Origin: Turnera subulata
Lineage: Eukaryota; Streptophyta; Magnoliopsida; Malpighiales; Passifloraceae
Reading direction: 5' to 3'
Assembly: GCA_028386065.3 (NCBI GenBank)
Contig: JAKUCV010004874.1
Location: forward strand, 40,545-104,544
DNA length: 64,000 nucleotides
A program made the translations under genes and the position numbers. Every line of letters begins with the position of its first letter. Position 1 is the first letter of the stretch. Below the pieces are notes generated by a model that saw nothing but the letters and a program-made list of their open reading frames with translations, made no database searches and had not been told where the DNA came from. This document shows, in pieces, positions 22,115-33,765 of the stretch.

Positions 22115-24040
22115 TCTTGTCATTGTCCTTTCTTTTTTCTTACTCTCTTCTTCTTCTTCTTTTTTTTTTTTTTTTGCCTTACCTCTTTTTTAAGCTTGAT
22201 CTGGAATTGGACAAAAGATCCATTAAAAGCAAATCTGATCTCTCAAGGTTTTAGTTTGATTTTAGACGAGGTTCTGGTAAGTTAGGATCTCTTTGGGAAG
22301 AAAAAATATTAATATTAGTGTGCTTCCTCCAATGAATTCTCGTTGTAACAAGAAGAGCAGTGCGTAATTACGTCTTTAATTTGCATGGGATGTTATTTTG
22401 TTAGAAGTTGTGAGAAATATCCAAGATACATTTTCTCTGCTAATTAATGAAATCTGAAACTGGACACATGTGGATCAAATTCAATCTAGCTAAGAGTTGT
22501 ATATGTCCTCAATGCAGGAAAAGGAGATGGAAGAGATAAGTCACCTATATTAAATAGAGACGTTTTCATGTGGACACATCATATATATTAACTATTTTCT
22601 AGTTTTATCCTAGGCTTATATGTTATTGTGTATGCTTATGCAGACTCCAGAAAACACAAGTTTGCATAGATGGATTGTGTTGTTGAAGTCAAATAAGCAT
22701 AAAAATGACATCTCCACAACTTTTATGACAAGAAGTTGTGTCTTGCTCATGTTCTTCAAACTAAATCCTATCCTACATATGCTAAAACCATTAGTTTTCA
22801 TAATTTAAAGGGTAACATTAATAGAAGCTAAGCTATATAACCTATAATAACCAGCCACACCTACTTGTGTGACTGGCAAATATAGGACAGGGTTTGGCAT
22901 TAATGTCTTGCTCAGTGTTATAATTATGGGACTCAATCTCTCTTTTCTTATGTAGGTAAGCAAAACTTGCATAGTCCAAGAAGCAAAAAATAGGACTTGT
23001 AGGGAAATGAGGCGAGGGGGGAATAATAGCCATATAAGTAAAAATGAGAAAGTGTCACGAAAGTCTTGCACACAAATGAGGTAAAACTGGTTGCCTTGTG
23101 GTGCTTTTTGGCAAACTATGAGAGGGAAACATGTGATCTTAAATGACCTTTCGGTGTGAGAAGCTGCAAAATGATGATCTCATGCCTACCCATGCAAATG
23201 CAAAATCTTTCACAGGATACAACAAAAGGGTTTATGGAAGTCTCTCTACCTTATTATACGGTCCCCCCATTCTAGTTCATAATTCATGAAGAGCTAATTT
23301 ACAATTATAATCATCAGTTGGTATATACATATATGCACATACAATTGCTCTACCCTGAGAAATTGTCTGTGCTACGGTTGACGTGTGCTAGAAAATAGAT
23401 GCACGTCTCATGCCACCCCGACCACCACAAATACTAAATTTAAAGAAAATTGCGAAGTACAAGTATCAAAACTCATGAAATTTGACTATGAGTACCATAT
23501 CTAATATCGAGGTCGAATATAGGTACCAAAAATACTTTTAATCCTTATTCTGCTTTGGCAGGAGTCTTTGATGTGGGCTTTGTCTTTCTCATGTAGTAGC
23601 AATTAGTAAAGGTTTGGAAGACTAGTTTTCGAACTTGAAAAGAGAAGGTACGGGTTGCGAGAGAAAATTGCTGGAGGTGGTGAGAATTTTTAGTGTTTGT
23701 GGGTATGTTAGATTATCCCTGGAGAGGTTGTGTGTGGCACCTGGGATCGATGAAAGCGGGAACTATACGCCGGTGCTGGGATAAGAATGGACAAGGAGCA
23801 GCTTCTGGCAGGCTTCTAGCGAGAGGGGCACATGAATGAACCGAATCCACACCGGGATAGGAGAGATCCTGGGACTGTATAGGGATGGGGCTACACAGTT
23901 GGGCAATTTCGTAATTATGCTGGTATGAGACTGTATAATTAAGAATATCATTAGTAAAGTGATTTCGAGGTTGTATAAGTATTGGACTATACAATTGAGA
24001 ATAGTTTAAATGGATTGATCGGTACTAACTATATCAGCAA
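22115..24040. other. Downstream of MYB: no gene seen
   Basis: Contains the MYB 3' untranslated region with a T-rich tract (22136-22177) and several possible polyadenylation contexts. The remainder is AT-rich with a less AT-rich block at 23700-23960. Frames on both strands are short and not protein-like. Confidence 0.5.
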
Positions 24041-24156
24041 GGTGCGTTTACCTTTTTAGTGCTCATTCCATAAAAACTCCAAAGTTAAACGTGCTTGATT
24101 TGGAGCAATTCTGAGATGGGTGACCTCTTAGGAAGTTTTTAATAACGTGTGTTCCT
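24041..24156 (+). pseudogene. Degenerate 5S rRNA-like sequence
   Basis: From GGTGCG at 24041, the second half keeps the plant 5S order: AACTCCAAAGTTAAACGTGC, then GATGGGTGACCTCTTAGGAA. These correspond to the AACTCCGAAGTTAAGCGTGC and GATGGGTGACCTCCTGGGAA segments of 5S rRNA at the same spacing. The first half is strongly decayed. It could be a scattered 5S pseudogene, or part of a Cassandra-type TRIM element, whose LTRs carry a 5S sequence. No tandem array or partner LTR was seen. It directly abuts the end of the second copia element. Confidence 0.7.
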
Positions 24157-24182
24157 TTAAGCAACGGTCACCTAAGTGACTG

Positions 24183-25408
24183 CTAGGCACAGGATGCAAG
24201 GAATGTCTGACACATATCTCCTCCTGTAGGATCGTGGGTAGTGAATATATTTGCAAGTTGATTCTTAATTTTGACAAAATCAAAAATTGCATCCGTCTTT
24301 AGCATTTGATTCTCCAATAAAGTGATGTCTACAACGTGTTTAGCAATTGAATATTGGACATGATATAATAGGTATATTGCGAAAATGGAGTCCATAGTCC
24401 GTAAGAGTTTACTGCATTCATAGAACTTATGCACAACACGATCCTGCAACAACATATTTAGTCTCTTTATTTGATGTTGTTACTGAGTTTTGTTGCTTGC
24501 TTGACCATGAAACAAGTGACTGACCAAGAAATTGACATGTTTCGCTTGTACTTTTCATGTCTAATGTACATCTAGCAAAATCAGCATTAGAGTAACTTAT
24601 AAGGTTAAACATATCAACTTTAGGATACCACAAACTAGGGGATGGATTCCCTTTGACATATTTGAAAATATGTTTGATAGCACGTAAGCATGATTCCTTT
24701 GGACATGCTTGAAAACGGGCACATAGACTTACACTGAATATAATTATATTAGGTCTGGTTGTAGTGAGATAGAGATGGTTTCCAATCATACCTTTGTAGG
24801 CTTTATTGTCTACATTTTTACTTTTCTCATCTTTGTCCAGTTTTATGGAGATGCTCATTAAAGTTAGACTAGTTTTGCACCATCCATGCCAAAAATCGTT
24901 TAAGCTGCTCGTTGGTGTACTTGCTTAACTAATGAATGTTCCATCATTGAGTTGTTTCACTTAGAATGCGAGGAAGAAGTTTGGATCTCCCTTCAAGCTC
25001 ATTTTGAATTCATTGTGCAATAACTTTTCAAATTCTTTGAATAGAAGATTATTAGTAGTACCAAATAATATGTCATCAATGTATACTTTGAACAATAATT
25101 CAATCATGTTTATGATGTTTTACAAAGAGAGTATAATCAATTTTCTCTCTTAGAAAATTTTTAGAAAAGAGAAAGAGACTTAACCTGTCATACCAAGCTC
25201 TTGGTGCTTGTTTGAGTCTATATAAGACCGTTTTAGAGCATAAAGATATGGTACGGATGTTCAAAGTTCTCAAAGGTTGGAGGATATTCCACGTACAGTA
25301 CCTCCATTACAAAACCATTTAGAAAAGCATTCTTGACATCCATTTGATAAAATTTAATTGTTTTAAAAGCAGCAAATGCTAGAAGCATGTAAATAGATTC
25401 AAGCCTAG
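24183..25408 (-). pseudogene. RT C-terminal part and RNase H of the second copia element
   Basis: On the - strand from 25408: RLESIYMLLAFAAF, YQMDVKNAFLNG (catalytic D of the RT palm), VYIDDILFG (the YxDD site), then from 24858 KLDKDEKSKNVDNKAYKGMI, LCARFQACPKESCLRAIKHI, SYSNADFARCTLDMKSTSE and VSWSSKQQNSVTTSNKETKY (RNase H). The end is FVKIKNQLANIF. Several stops and a frame slip near 24430 show it is dead. It begins exactly where the RT remnant at 56903-57175 stops; both sides share AAGCCTAG on the + strand, so the two are halves of one gene. Confidence 0.85.
25401..25408 (+). repeat. Left copy of an 8-bp direct repeat bracketing the 31.5-kb nested insertion
   Basis: AAGCCTAG here and at 56903-56910. 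In the copia RT frame the two copies are the same codons (ARL on the - strand), so the repeat fits a target-site duplication, probably 5 bp of it. Confidence 0.6.
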
Positions 25409-25608
25409 TATGAGCACTGCCCTACGACCTCACAAAAAAGATGGCAATGTAGGAACATGCTCCGAATGAATCCTAGGAGTCGTGTCGTGAACACTGCTCC
25501 CGTGGTCTCGGGTGAGTTGTGATGGCCTGCGATCTATATTCTTTTTCCCAAAAATATATTTAGAATTCACTTAGCGCTTGGTGGAAAATCGATTCGATGA
25601 TTTTTGGG
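25409..25608 (-). repeat. LTR-B (- strand), innermost 3' piece
   Basis: Read on the - strand, AATCATCGAATCGATTTTCC and the CGCAGGCCATC word resemble the + strand LTR-B copy near 55450-55510 (AATCATCGAATCAGTTCTCTCC, TTGCAGGCCATC). The Tat-like element follows at 25609. Similarity fades to the left of about 25440, so this is the least certain LTR-B piece. Confidence 0.5.
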
Positions 25609-26234
25609 TGTGAACACCCAAATTTAAGTCATGAACATTTTACTAAAATTAGATTCCAAACATGCTCAAATTTGAGGTTAATGAGTTGATTTGATTTTGA
25701 GTTAAGACATGAAAAGAATTTAATTTAGTAGAATTAATGTATTTTGATAATCTAAAACTTTGTGCACTTAAATCCTAGAATTAATGAGATGATTTAATCT
25801 TAGGGTAAAATATATAATAAGGTTTACTTATACTAAAATACATTCTATTTCGTTGGTTGGGCTCTTTTAGTTGTTTTTAACCCAATTGTATTGAGATGAT
25901 TTATTTTTGGGTTAGAAATGGGTTGAAGGGTCCAAGTTAATGAATTTTTCAGAGTTTATCCAGCCCATTAACACATTTCTTGCAGGCTAATTTTAGCTCT
26001 GATTTTCGTGGGAAATCAGAGTTAAATCATCATTTAAGTAGATTTTTGTGTTTTTGTATGATTTTGCTTAAAATGGGTATCAATGTGTAATCAATCAATC
26101 TTGGAATAATTTAAGGGAGTGGGGATCAAGTAATTGAGTGATTCTGGGTTAATTACGCGGTAGGATCAAGTTAGAGCTGAATTAGGGTGATTGGGGGTCA
26201 AAAGAGGAAAAAATGAGTGACACGCGAGGTGACC

Positions 26235-26333
26235 GGCGGTCATCTCGCAACGACCGCCAGCACCTGGCGGTCATCCTCACATGACCGCCGGCACTGGTGG
26301 TCATCCAAAGGATGACCGCCGGCAGCGGCAGTC
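26235..26333 (+). repeat. Alternating GGCGGTC / GACCGCC array in the 5' LTR
   Basis: Seven-base arms alternate in orientation: GGCGGTC 26235, GACCGCC 26252, GGCGGTC 26266, GACCGCC 26283, GGTGGTC 26296, GACCGCC 26314, GGCAGTC 26327. Spacers between them are 10, 7, 10, 6, 11 and 6 bases and differ in sequence. The period is about 31 bp. It lies in U3, so it could be an enhancer or protein-binding array. Confidence 0.85.
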
Positions 26334-26461
26334 ATAGGTGCCCAGAACCCCTGATTTTCTCCGATTTTGTTTCTAATTCGATGCTACGCGGTTTTGAACC
26401 ATATTTACGGGCATAATCTTCACCATTATGCAGGTCCACACCCCTAGACTTCCCAAAGCAC

Positions 26462-26469
26462 TATAAATA
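26462..26469 (+). promoter_or_regulatory. TATA box of the 5' LTR
   Basis: TATAAATA, also present in the 3' LTR at 35155-35162. Its position after the GC-rich array fits the U3/R part of an LTR promoter. Confidence 0.65.
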
Positions 26470-27206
26470 GGACTCCTAACACACATTTCAAGGGAGACAC
26501 AATCTTTCTCACACATACACCCATAAGTCTTGAGTGCTTGGAGAAACTCTACCTCTCCAAGTCTATAGAAACATTCTTAGGCAGAAACTGTAGAGAAATT
26601 TTGTGGAAGACATCAACAGTAGTCCAGCAAGGAAGAGTCAAGAAGAGGATCAACCATTGAACTTAGAAGTGGAAAGAAGGTGGGTGTAGAACTCAACCCA
26701 TTGCAAGGAGCTAGAGGAGGGCTACAGGAGGTAGCACTAAATCTTGTTTTGATTGATCTTTGTTGATTATATGCTGATGCTTTTGATAATATAAGTGGCC
26801 GACTTGTGCTATGTTTAGAACTACGTGGCTTTGACCCCGGTCATTCGGGTACGTAGGTAGTCTCGGTTTTACAACGGGATGCATGCCAAATCTTCTTCCT
26901 CTCCCCCATTCTTTTACTTTCCTCACTTGCACACTTACACCAGGCAAACTTGTATTTTGCAATTGCACATAGTCTTGACCCAACACGGATGGGTGCCTAA
27001 CACCTTCCCATCTGTGATGAACCCCCGTTCCCATGACTTTGGTTCGCCATGACCATATAGCCTAAAAGAGTCACATTAAGGTTTTTCCCAAGTTTTGTCC
27101 TTAATAAAATTTAGGTGGCGACTCTAATATCTTGGAATTGACCCGAGAAAGAAGATGAAAGGATTAGGTGAATAAGCCCAAGTGATTTTGGGTCTGGTGT
27201 TCACAG

Positions 27207-27225
27207 TTGGTGACTCCACTGGGGA
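27207..27225 (+). other. Primer-binding site of the Tat-like element
   Basis: TTGGTGACTCCACTGGGGA follows the LTR end after one base. This GGTGACTCCACTGGGGA type is that of Tat/Ogre elements, which use an arginine-type tRNA primer. Confidence 0.7.
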
Positions 27226-27652
27226 AGTAGTGGGTTCAAGAGACTTTGTGCAATTGTAAAATCTTGTGTGCCTTTTACTTTTCATGATAAGTGCCTTGCA
27301 TTCATGATGATTGATGAGAAGCCTTCACCGTAAGAGGGCGAGGGAATCCAAGTCCACCATAATGCTTTCTTTAACCGATGGCGGCGTGAGTGAACCCGTT
27401 TCTCGTTGCTTAGCAATGACAGGGATTAATTGGCCTTGGACCTCACGCGATATCCATTATCACATGTGAGTAGGTCAACCTATTCCCTAGCGGCAACCTT
27501 TTGGCCCCCAACCAGCTGCATACCTTGAGCATCTCATGCATTGTGAATCAATGAATGGTACGTGCATTTGTATGGCATTTATTGTATTGTACATATGTGT
27601 TGTATCTTGTTATTTTGGGATTTGAACTCATGCATATATGGGGATTTGAGAA

Positions 27653-28156
27653 ATGAGGAAAGGAGAGTATTCATCCATGGCTATTAAGAGGGATGAAATT
27701 CCATGTTTTCAAGCGGTGGTCTACCAAAACTCAAGGGAGGTTCATCTTGATAATTTGACTGGGTACCCAATTGCCCAAGTAGCCATGAAGCAATTTCGGG
27801 ATGCCATGGGACAATATGCACTCGTTGAAGATATGATGAGGGGGCATCCAGCTCCGGAATGCCGCACTCACTCGAGAAAGCATCAAGGCAAAGGAGAGTC
27901 TCTAGGAATGCATCCAGGAGCTAAGGGAAAGGAAGTGGGATGATTGGGGTGACGCCTCAAGATCCGAAGAATACTCAAAATCGCATGATGGCATGATGAC
28001 CATTAAGGAAGATGAAGACAATCAAGGGGTGGGAGACGAGACAATGACAATTGAAGTCCAACATGATGACCCGAAGGAAATTGTCACTATCGTCCCACGA
28101 AGAAAACTGGTGTACCTGGACAAGATTGAATGGGTGATGGAGGAGGATACTTAGAA
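27653..28156 (+). pseudogene. Short ORF1 of the Tat-like element, frame-broken
   Basis: An open frame of 96 codons starts MRKGEYSSMAIKRDEIPCFQ and contains VVYQNSREVHLDNLTGYPIA. After 27943 the protein-like reading continues in another frame (ELRERKWDDWGDASRSEEYS, later PRRKLVYLDKIEWVMEEDT) to a stop at 28156. It lies where gag or the Ogre ORF1 begins. I recognise no domain; it may be the N-terminal remnant of a deleted gag-pol. Confidence 0.4.
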
Positions 28157-28497
28157 AAACCAATGGGGAGGATAAGAAGACTTAGGGGTTTCAAAGTGTC
28201 GAGTCTGTCCTTTTTATTTTCTCAAAGTCGAAGAGGGTTGAAGTCTATCCATGTTAACTTCACCTCGAAGAGTCAATGTTATTTGTCTTTTAATTAGTGT
28301 CTTTTTCTTAGTACTCATGTAATGGATGATTCTTATCCCCTCATTTATAAAGATGATGTCTTGAATCTTATCAGAATTTATCAACTTAGTTTTGGAACCA
28401 TAAATGAACTACGAAGACCTGATCCAGTAAATCAAATTTGTTTCAAATCAAATACTTTGTCTTGAATTAATAAGCCTGGCTTGTGAGGTCATTTCCC

Positions 28498-28576
28498 AGA
28501 AAAAAAAAAGAAAAAAAAAGAAAAAAAAGAAAGAAGAAAAAAAAGAAAAGAGAAAAAAAAAGAAAAAGAAAAGAAG
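28498..28576 (+). repeat. Purine-only low-complexity tract
   Basis: Nearly 80 bases of A and G only (AAAAGAAAAAG-type). It generates spurious frames on both strands. Confidence 0.85.
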
Positions 28577-29446
28577 GGAAAATGGATGTGCACCTACAGC
28601 CAATGTGCCATTTGAACTTCTCGAAAAAAAAAGCACTACCTTGTGATTTGAAAAAAATGAACATTATTTTCTACTAGTACGTAGGTAACTCTATTAAAGA
28701 GCCCGGTCTAAATAAAGTTTGGTTCCTAAGCTAAGTTGGTAAAAGATGATAAGGTTTAGGTTTGGATTTCATTTATTGAGAAAATCTCCTCGAATGCTCA
28801 AGAGTAGTGTCCTTTGATTTTTCCTGGTCATGTTGTTAAGTCAAAGAAGGACCAAAATCGAGCCATCACCGGAAAGTACTGCCATGAGATGAAAAGACTT
28901 GGAACTCGCCATCACTTGGGTAAGTTCTGACCGTCGTCCGCCTCAGAGGAAGAAAGTAAAAGAAACGGAGAAAGAGGGGGGACTAGTCTGCTAGATTGAA
29001 AACCCGAAAGGGCGATCTAGATAAAAGTTAGGACATGCTTGCTAGGTTGAAAATCCAAAAGAGCAGCCTAGGCAAAAGTTAAGGCCAAATGGTGTTTGGG
29101 GAGATTTGGGGCATGCTCATTTTCATGGAAATCCTTGCTTGAAATGATTCTCTGTGATAAAGCCAACAAAGAGGAGTAGGTGTTTTGTGCGACCTGGTAA
29201 AAACTTCTCAAACCTCAATACCTAACCTACCCTGGTACTCACAGTGCATGATTCGGTAGTTTTCAAAATTGCATACACGGTTGCATTTCACAAGTATGAG
29301 ACATAAAAATGCATTCACAAAGAGTAATGCATGAAAGTACATGTGTCTAGACATAAGGACATGCATACATACATAGGAAAAGGAAAAGAAAAGGAGGAAT
29401 CCCACTAAAGTACACACATTTAGATATTACGGCATACATGCATTTA

Positions 29447-31934
29447 TCAAGACCGCCTCTTCTTGCTCCGAGTTTGGCGGACCGGGCGAGTGCACTCATG
29501 AATGGTATCCTCAGAATCACACGAGGAGGAGGGGTCGGTCGGCAGAGGAATCGGCTGAGGGGCAGAAGAAGGTACCAACAATCTGGTAGGGCGAGGATCC
29601 CGAGGCAATGGCGCAGGGCGAGCACATCTCCCTTCTCTCACACAGAAAGTCAACTCCCGTATCCGGATAACCCGAGCCATCAAGGTCACTTTGGCCCGTC
29701 CAAGCATCGTCCATAGTCGGGAAACCTCAGCAGCCGGGACCTATTACAGGGATAAAGTCAATCAAGCTATAGAAGAGGGAAAGAAAGAAGATGTGTGGAA
29801 AGGGTAATGATCAAGGTGATACCGTGCTGATGTCAGCCGGGAATGGAGGGAAATCAGGAGGGAGATTCTCGAAAAAGAGTCTCATAGTCAGCCTCACATG
29901 CCAGGAGAACAGGACCAGAAGTAGAAGAAGACGCCCCGGTGCCCTTCCTCCTCCGCGACGCAGAACTCTGCCGAGACGGACCAATACTGGCCATCGATCC
30001 ACCTGCCTCTGGGGTAGTCAAGGGAGGCATCAGAAATTCACTGACAAAGGAAAAATAGTCGCCTGGTAAGGCCAAGTCATCGGCATGCCAATCCAAGCGG
30101 TCACCTTTAGGGGCCTCACCTCGTTCGTTAATGTCCCGCATGGAGATCGGAGGGTCAGGTGGTATACATGGTAGCTCGATGGTCTGTGCACATACACGAT
30201 CCCCGAGGTACCATACCCTCATATCCGGGTACCCTATCAAGCATCGACAATGATCCATCACTAGGGTCATGGAGTCAATCCTCTCCAATATGTCCTGGTA
30301 AGCCGCAAAAGGGGAAAACTAGATCTGCCAATAAGTGTTCAGTAAGACAATGCTACCAAAGGAATTTTTGGGAAAAAAGAGATGAGGGAGAAAAGACACC
30401 TAGCCCGACATGGCAACCTTGGGCCCGTATTCGGTCGTGGGCATTACTTCTAGTCCTGCGGCTCGGAGAGCCCCAACGGAGAGAAACTGGCCATGACTTC
30501 TCACCAGTTGGCAGCTTCGGGGCAAACAATCCAAGGTACTCTTGACCCCACACCTACCAAGGTTACCCGAGTAAATAGGGAGATGAAGAAGGAAACAGAT
30601 ATGATAAAAGAGAACAAGGGCAAAAAGACATACCTCCCAAATCCAAGTCGAACTATAGAAGTGCTTGGCAGCAACCCGAGAAAAGTTGCACATCTCCTGG
30701 TAACCCACCGAGGCCCAATCAATCTACGGTCTGTCCAAGTGGACAGGCGACGCCAATAAATCGTACCGAACCCGATCACTAGCGGAAGCAAAGAGGGATC
30801 TACTCATGCTCACCAATATCAAACCTCGGGCTCTCTGCTCAGCCGTCCAAGGATACTAAGGACCCAACAAGGCATTCTGCAGCCACGTAGGAGACACCTC
30901 ACATGTGCGGACCCAATCAGGGACAAGTCCCACCAACTCCTGAAAACGATCGAGGCCCAGCTGCTGATCAAAGACGACTGGAACGCCTTGGAACAATAGC
31001 CCAGTGATGTGGGTAAAATCTAAAGGAGTCATCGTCATCTCACCACAAGCGAGATGGAAGGTATTGGTGGCATCCCACTACCTCTCGCCCAGGGCTGATA
31101 CAGCCTGCAGGTCAACTCTGTCTCCTCGAAAAGTGCGAAAGAAGTCCCACAACCCAACCCTCTCAATGATTTCTCGAACAGGCCTGTCCTTCCTCACATG
31201 CTCAAGGATGAGATGGCGGGCATTAGCCCCGGCATGATTTCGCTGCCTATCCTTTAAATCCTGTGTAGATGCACCAAAAGAAGCCAATACTCACGCCGAC
31301 TCGGGTTCACCAAGATCAAACCAAGACCACATACATCAAGACATGCATCATAGGGATGGGATTACACACTTACATCATGCATTCCAACATCATAGCCCAG
31401 TTCTATTTACGGGTCAAAACACAAGAAAATCACAAAAGTCCGCCCCAGTGAAGTTCAAAATTGGCCAAAATTGGGACAAGCCCATCAATACCCAGTCACC
31501 CAACATCAATTCTACACATTCACAATGTCAAAACAACATCAGAATCGTTCACAATCTCCAAATTTCGCCAAGAACCCTAAACCCCCAATTTGGATAAAAC
31601 CTTAATGCGTGATTTCTTGTGTTTAATCCATGAAATGGATATAGGGAAAAGCATTCTAGACATCCACGGAGCATTTTAAAGCATTCAAAACAACATGCAT
31701 CGCATAAATTTGAATTCAAGAGGCATATGGGCATCAACACGAAACTCAATCAAAGTCTAAATCCAAGGAGTTTTTGGTTTAGAAATCACTTACTTTAACC
31801 TTGTGGAGTTGGGAGGAGATGTGGCTATTAGGAGATTTCAACAATAGGCTTAGATTCTCCTCTGGGTCGGATTTGGGACGGTATTTCCTCATAGTCTCTT
31901 CCCGCAATTTAGAGGGATTTGATGACGATGCCAT
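29447..31934 (-). pseudogene. Antisense spliced gene with a plant mobile domain (PMD) inside the Tat-like element
   Basis: On the - strand: exon 1 31934-31794 (47 codons, MASSSNPSKLREETMRKYRP, donor GTAAGT); exon 2 31260-30634 (209 codons, acceptor CTACACAG, donor GTATGT); exon 3 30553-30400; exon 4 from 30324 to a stop at 29854; a probable fifth exon at 29741-29447 (AEVSRLWTMLGRAKVTLMAR). The exon 1/2 and 2/3 joins keep frame. Exon 2 carries the PMD pattern: VREIIERVGLWDFFRTFRGD, TMTPLDFTHITGLLFQGVPV and RSLFASASDRVRYDLLA. Exon 4 has GYPDMRVWYLGDRVCAQTIE. PMD proteins (MAIN/MAIL and 'phosphatase 7 long form' homologues) act in silencing and genome stability, and PMD genes are known inside Mutator and gypsy elements. 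Stops near 31078, 30856 and 30725 and a frame break at exon 3/4 show decay. Confidence 0.7.
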
Positions 31935-32067
31935 GGATGAGGGTGGGGAGGAGTAGGGAGATGTTTTAGAACGTTTTGAGGATGTTGGAGGGAGAGAAAA
32001 TTGAGAGGATTCGGGGTTATGAAGACAGAGAAGGAGGAAGAGGGGCTTTTAAACCTCAAATAGGGGC

Positions 32068-32153
32068 GGCGGTCATGACGAGAAGACCGCCAAGCCCTGG
32101 CGGTCATCTCCACAGGACCGCCGAGCTCTGGCGGTGCTTCTCACATGACCGCC
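32068..32153. repeat. Alternating GGCGGTC / GACCGCC array upstream of the antisense PMD gene
   Basis: Six seven-base arms alternate perfectly: GGCGGTC 32068, GACCGCC 32085, GGCGGTC 32099, GACCGCC 32116, GGCGGTG 32130, GACCGCC 32147. The spacers are exactly 10, 7, 10, 7 and 10 bases, all different in sequence. It is the same array type as in the LTRs, here about 135 bp upstream of the antisense start codon, with a TTTAAAAG box between. Confidence 0.9.
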
Positions 32154-32589
32154 ACCTTCTGTTTGGGCTCCTCCTTGATTTTTCGTGGGCCCTGTGCCCC
32201 GGAGCAACCTTTCCTCCAAAATAAAACCCTATATGCATATTTTTGAGTCCCAAATAATGAGATACATTGCTTGAATTGAATAAACCCCTTATGGTATCCA
32301 TCGTCTTGAGTTTGCGGAAAACCCGGGATTAGGGCACGGTCCCCGTTCATTTTGATAAACTTGTACGAAGGGCACACTGAATCCCACCTCTCAAATCATA
32401 GCAAGATACGGTTTGTATGTCTCAAGGGGCACAACACCCACACCATTTCCGTTGATAGGGGCATAGGGTCGAGACAATCCAACCATGAGAGAATCTGTGA
32501 GATTATGAGGGAACCAGAAATACCAATAACCCAGACACATCCAACCCGAACCCGAGAATGTGAAGAACCTAGAAATGAGGCAACCAGAC

Positions 32590-33760
32590 CATGAGATGTG
32601 AGATACCCGAAGACGAGAGGGACCTAGTTAGGAGAGTCCAGTCAAAAGCCAAAGATCTAGTCTTTGCGACCCTGAGGGAACCCAACTAACCAAACCACTA
32701 TCATTCGACAAGAGACGAGAGAATCCAGCTAAAAGCCAATAACTTAGTTATCGCAACCCGAGTCCGGAGAGGAACCAATCCCAAAACTGGGTCCCAGCAC
32801 CCGCAAACCGTGAGATGAGGGAAACCATGAGAGAAGCCACCTAGGGAAAGGCACCCAGTTAAGTAGGAACCCAGTTAAGAAAGTCAAAGATCTAGTCTTT
32901 ACAAACCGGAGAGATGAAGGAGTCCAGCCAAAAGCCAAAGTCGGGCCCCAGCACCCGCAAACCGTGAGACGAGAGAAACCATGAGAGAAACCACCTAGGG
33001 GAGGGCACCCAGTCTAGTAGGCACCCAGTTGGAAAAGCCAAGGACCCGATCCTTACAACCCTGAGTGGAGCTCAGAACAAGCCGACCGTGAGACGAAGGA
33101 CCAAGTCTAGAGAGAAACTAGTAAGTTAGGAACTCGGTAAAACCAAATCAAATAAAAGCCAGAGAGGAGCCTAGACATGAGGAATCCAGATCTAAAAGAA
33201 CCCAGTCACAAGAGAGATGAGAAAGAAACCAGACATGAGCAACCCAGATGAGAGAAAACCATGATGGAGTCCAGATGTGAGGAGTCTAGACAAAAAACGA
33301 ACCGTGAGTAGAGTAAGACAAACCAGAAGTGAAGGCATCCAGATATGAGGGAAACCAACCATGAGGGAGAAAACCATGAGTGAGTCCATACATGAGGGAG
33401 ACCAGCCATGAGGGAGAAAACCATGAGGGAGTCCAGACATGAGGGAAACCATATATGAGGGAAACCAGCCATGAAGGAGAAAACTACGAGGGAGTCCAGA
33501 CATGAGGGAAAAAACCATGAGGGAGTCCAGACATGAGGGAAACCAGCCATGAGGGAGAAAAACATGAGAGAATCAAGACACGAGGGATCCAAACTTGAGG
33601 AAAACCAGTAAGCCAAGGGCCCAGCCCTTGCAAACCAAGATGACCAGACCTTGAGACATACAAGTCAAAAGCCGGGAACCAAGTTCTCGCAATGAGGAAA
33701 CCAGACAAAAGCCGTATACCCAGTGCCCGCAAAACCAAAGCTGAGGACCTAATCCTCGCA
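32590..33760 (+). repeat. Tandem degenerate repeats with variable stem-loops
   Basis: A recurring phrase (AAAAGCC, a short stem-loop, then GCAAACC) carries different stems: AAAGA/TCTTT around TCTAG at 32651-32665 and 32886-32900, ATAAC/GTTAT at 32739-32751, AAGGA/TCCTT around CCCGA at 33040-33054, AAGGG/CCCTT around CCCAG at 33615-33629, GAGGA/TCCTC around CCTAA at 33743-33757. At 33340-33590 a simpler ATGAGGGA minisatellite (units AACCAGCC or GTCCAGAC plus ATGAGGGA) is inserted. The short open frames on the - strand here arise from the repeat. Confidence 0.8.
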
Positions 33761-33765
33761 AAACC

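Larger units (their letters stand above)
25609..27205 (+). repeat. 5' LTR of the Tat-like element
   Basis: 1597 bp. Contains a GC-rich alternating palindrome array (26235-26333) about 130 bp upstream of a TATA box (TATAAATA, 26462-26469) and a GGTGGCGACTC word near the end. Matches the 3' LTR with scattered substitutions and a 30-bp difference in the array. Confidence 0.85.

Noticed and set aside
24041..24156. Functional 5S rRNA gene
   Set aside because: The first half and parts of the internal promoter are decayed and it is not in a tandem array.
26235..26333. CRISPR-like array
   Set aside because: Repeats are only seven bases and alternate in orientation, spacers are 6-11 bases, and the host is a plant; it is a palindromic minisatellite in an LTR.
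28448..28677. F- and K-rich frames on both strands
   Set aside because: Produced by the A/G-only tract at 28498-28576.
29438..31237. + strand frames across the PMD region
   Set aside because: They lack domains; splice sites and PMD motifs are consistent only on the - strand.
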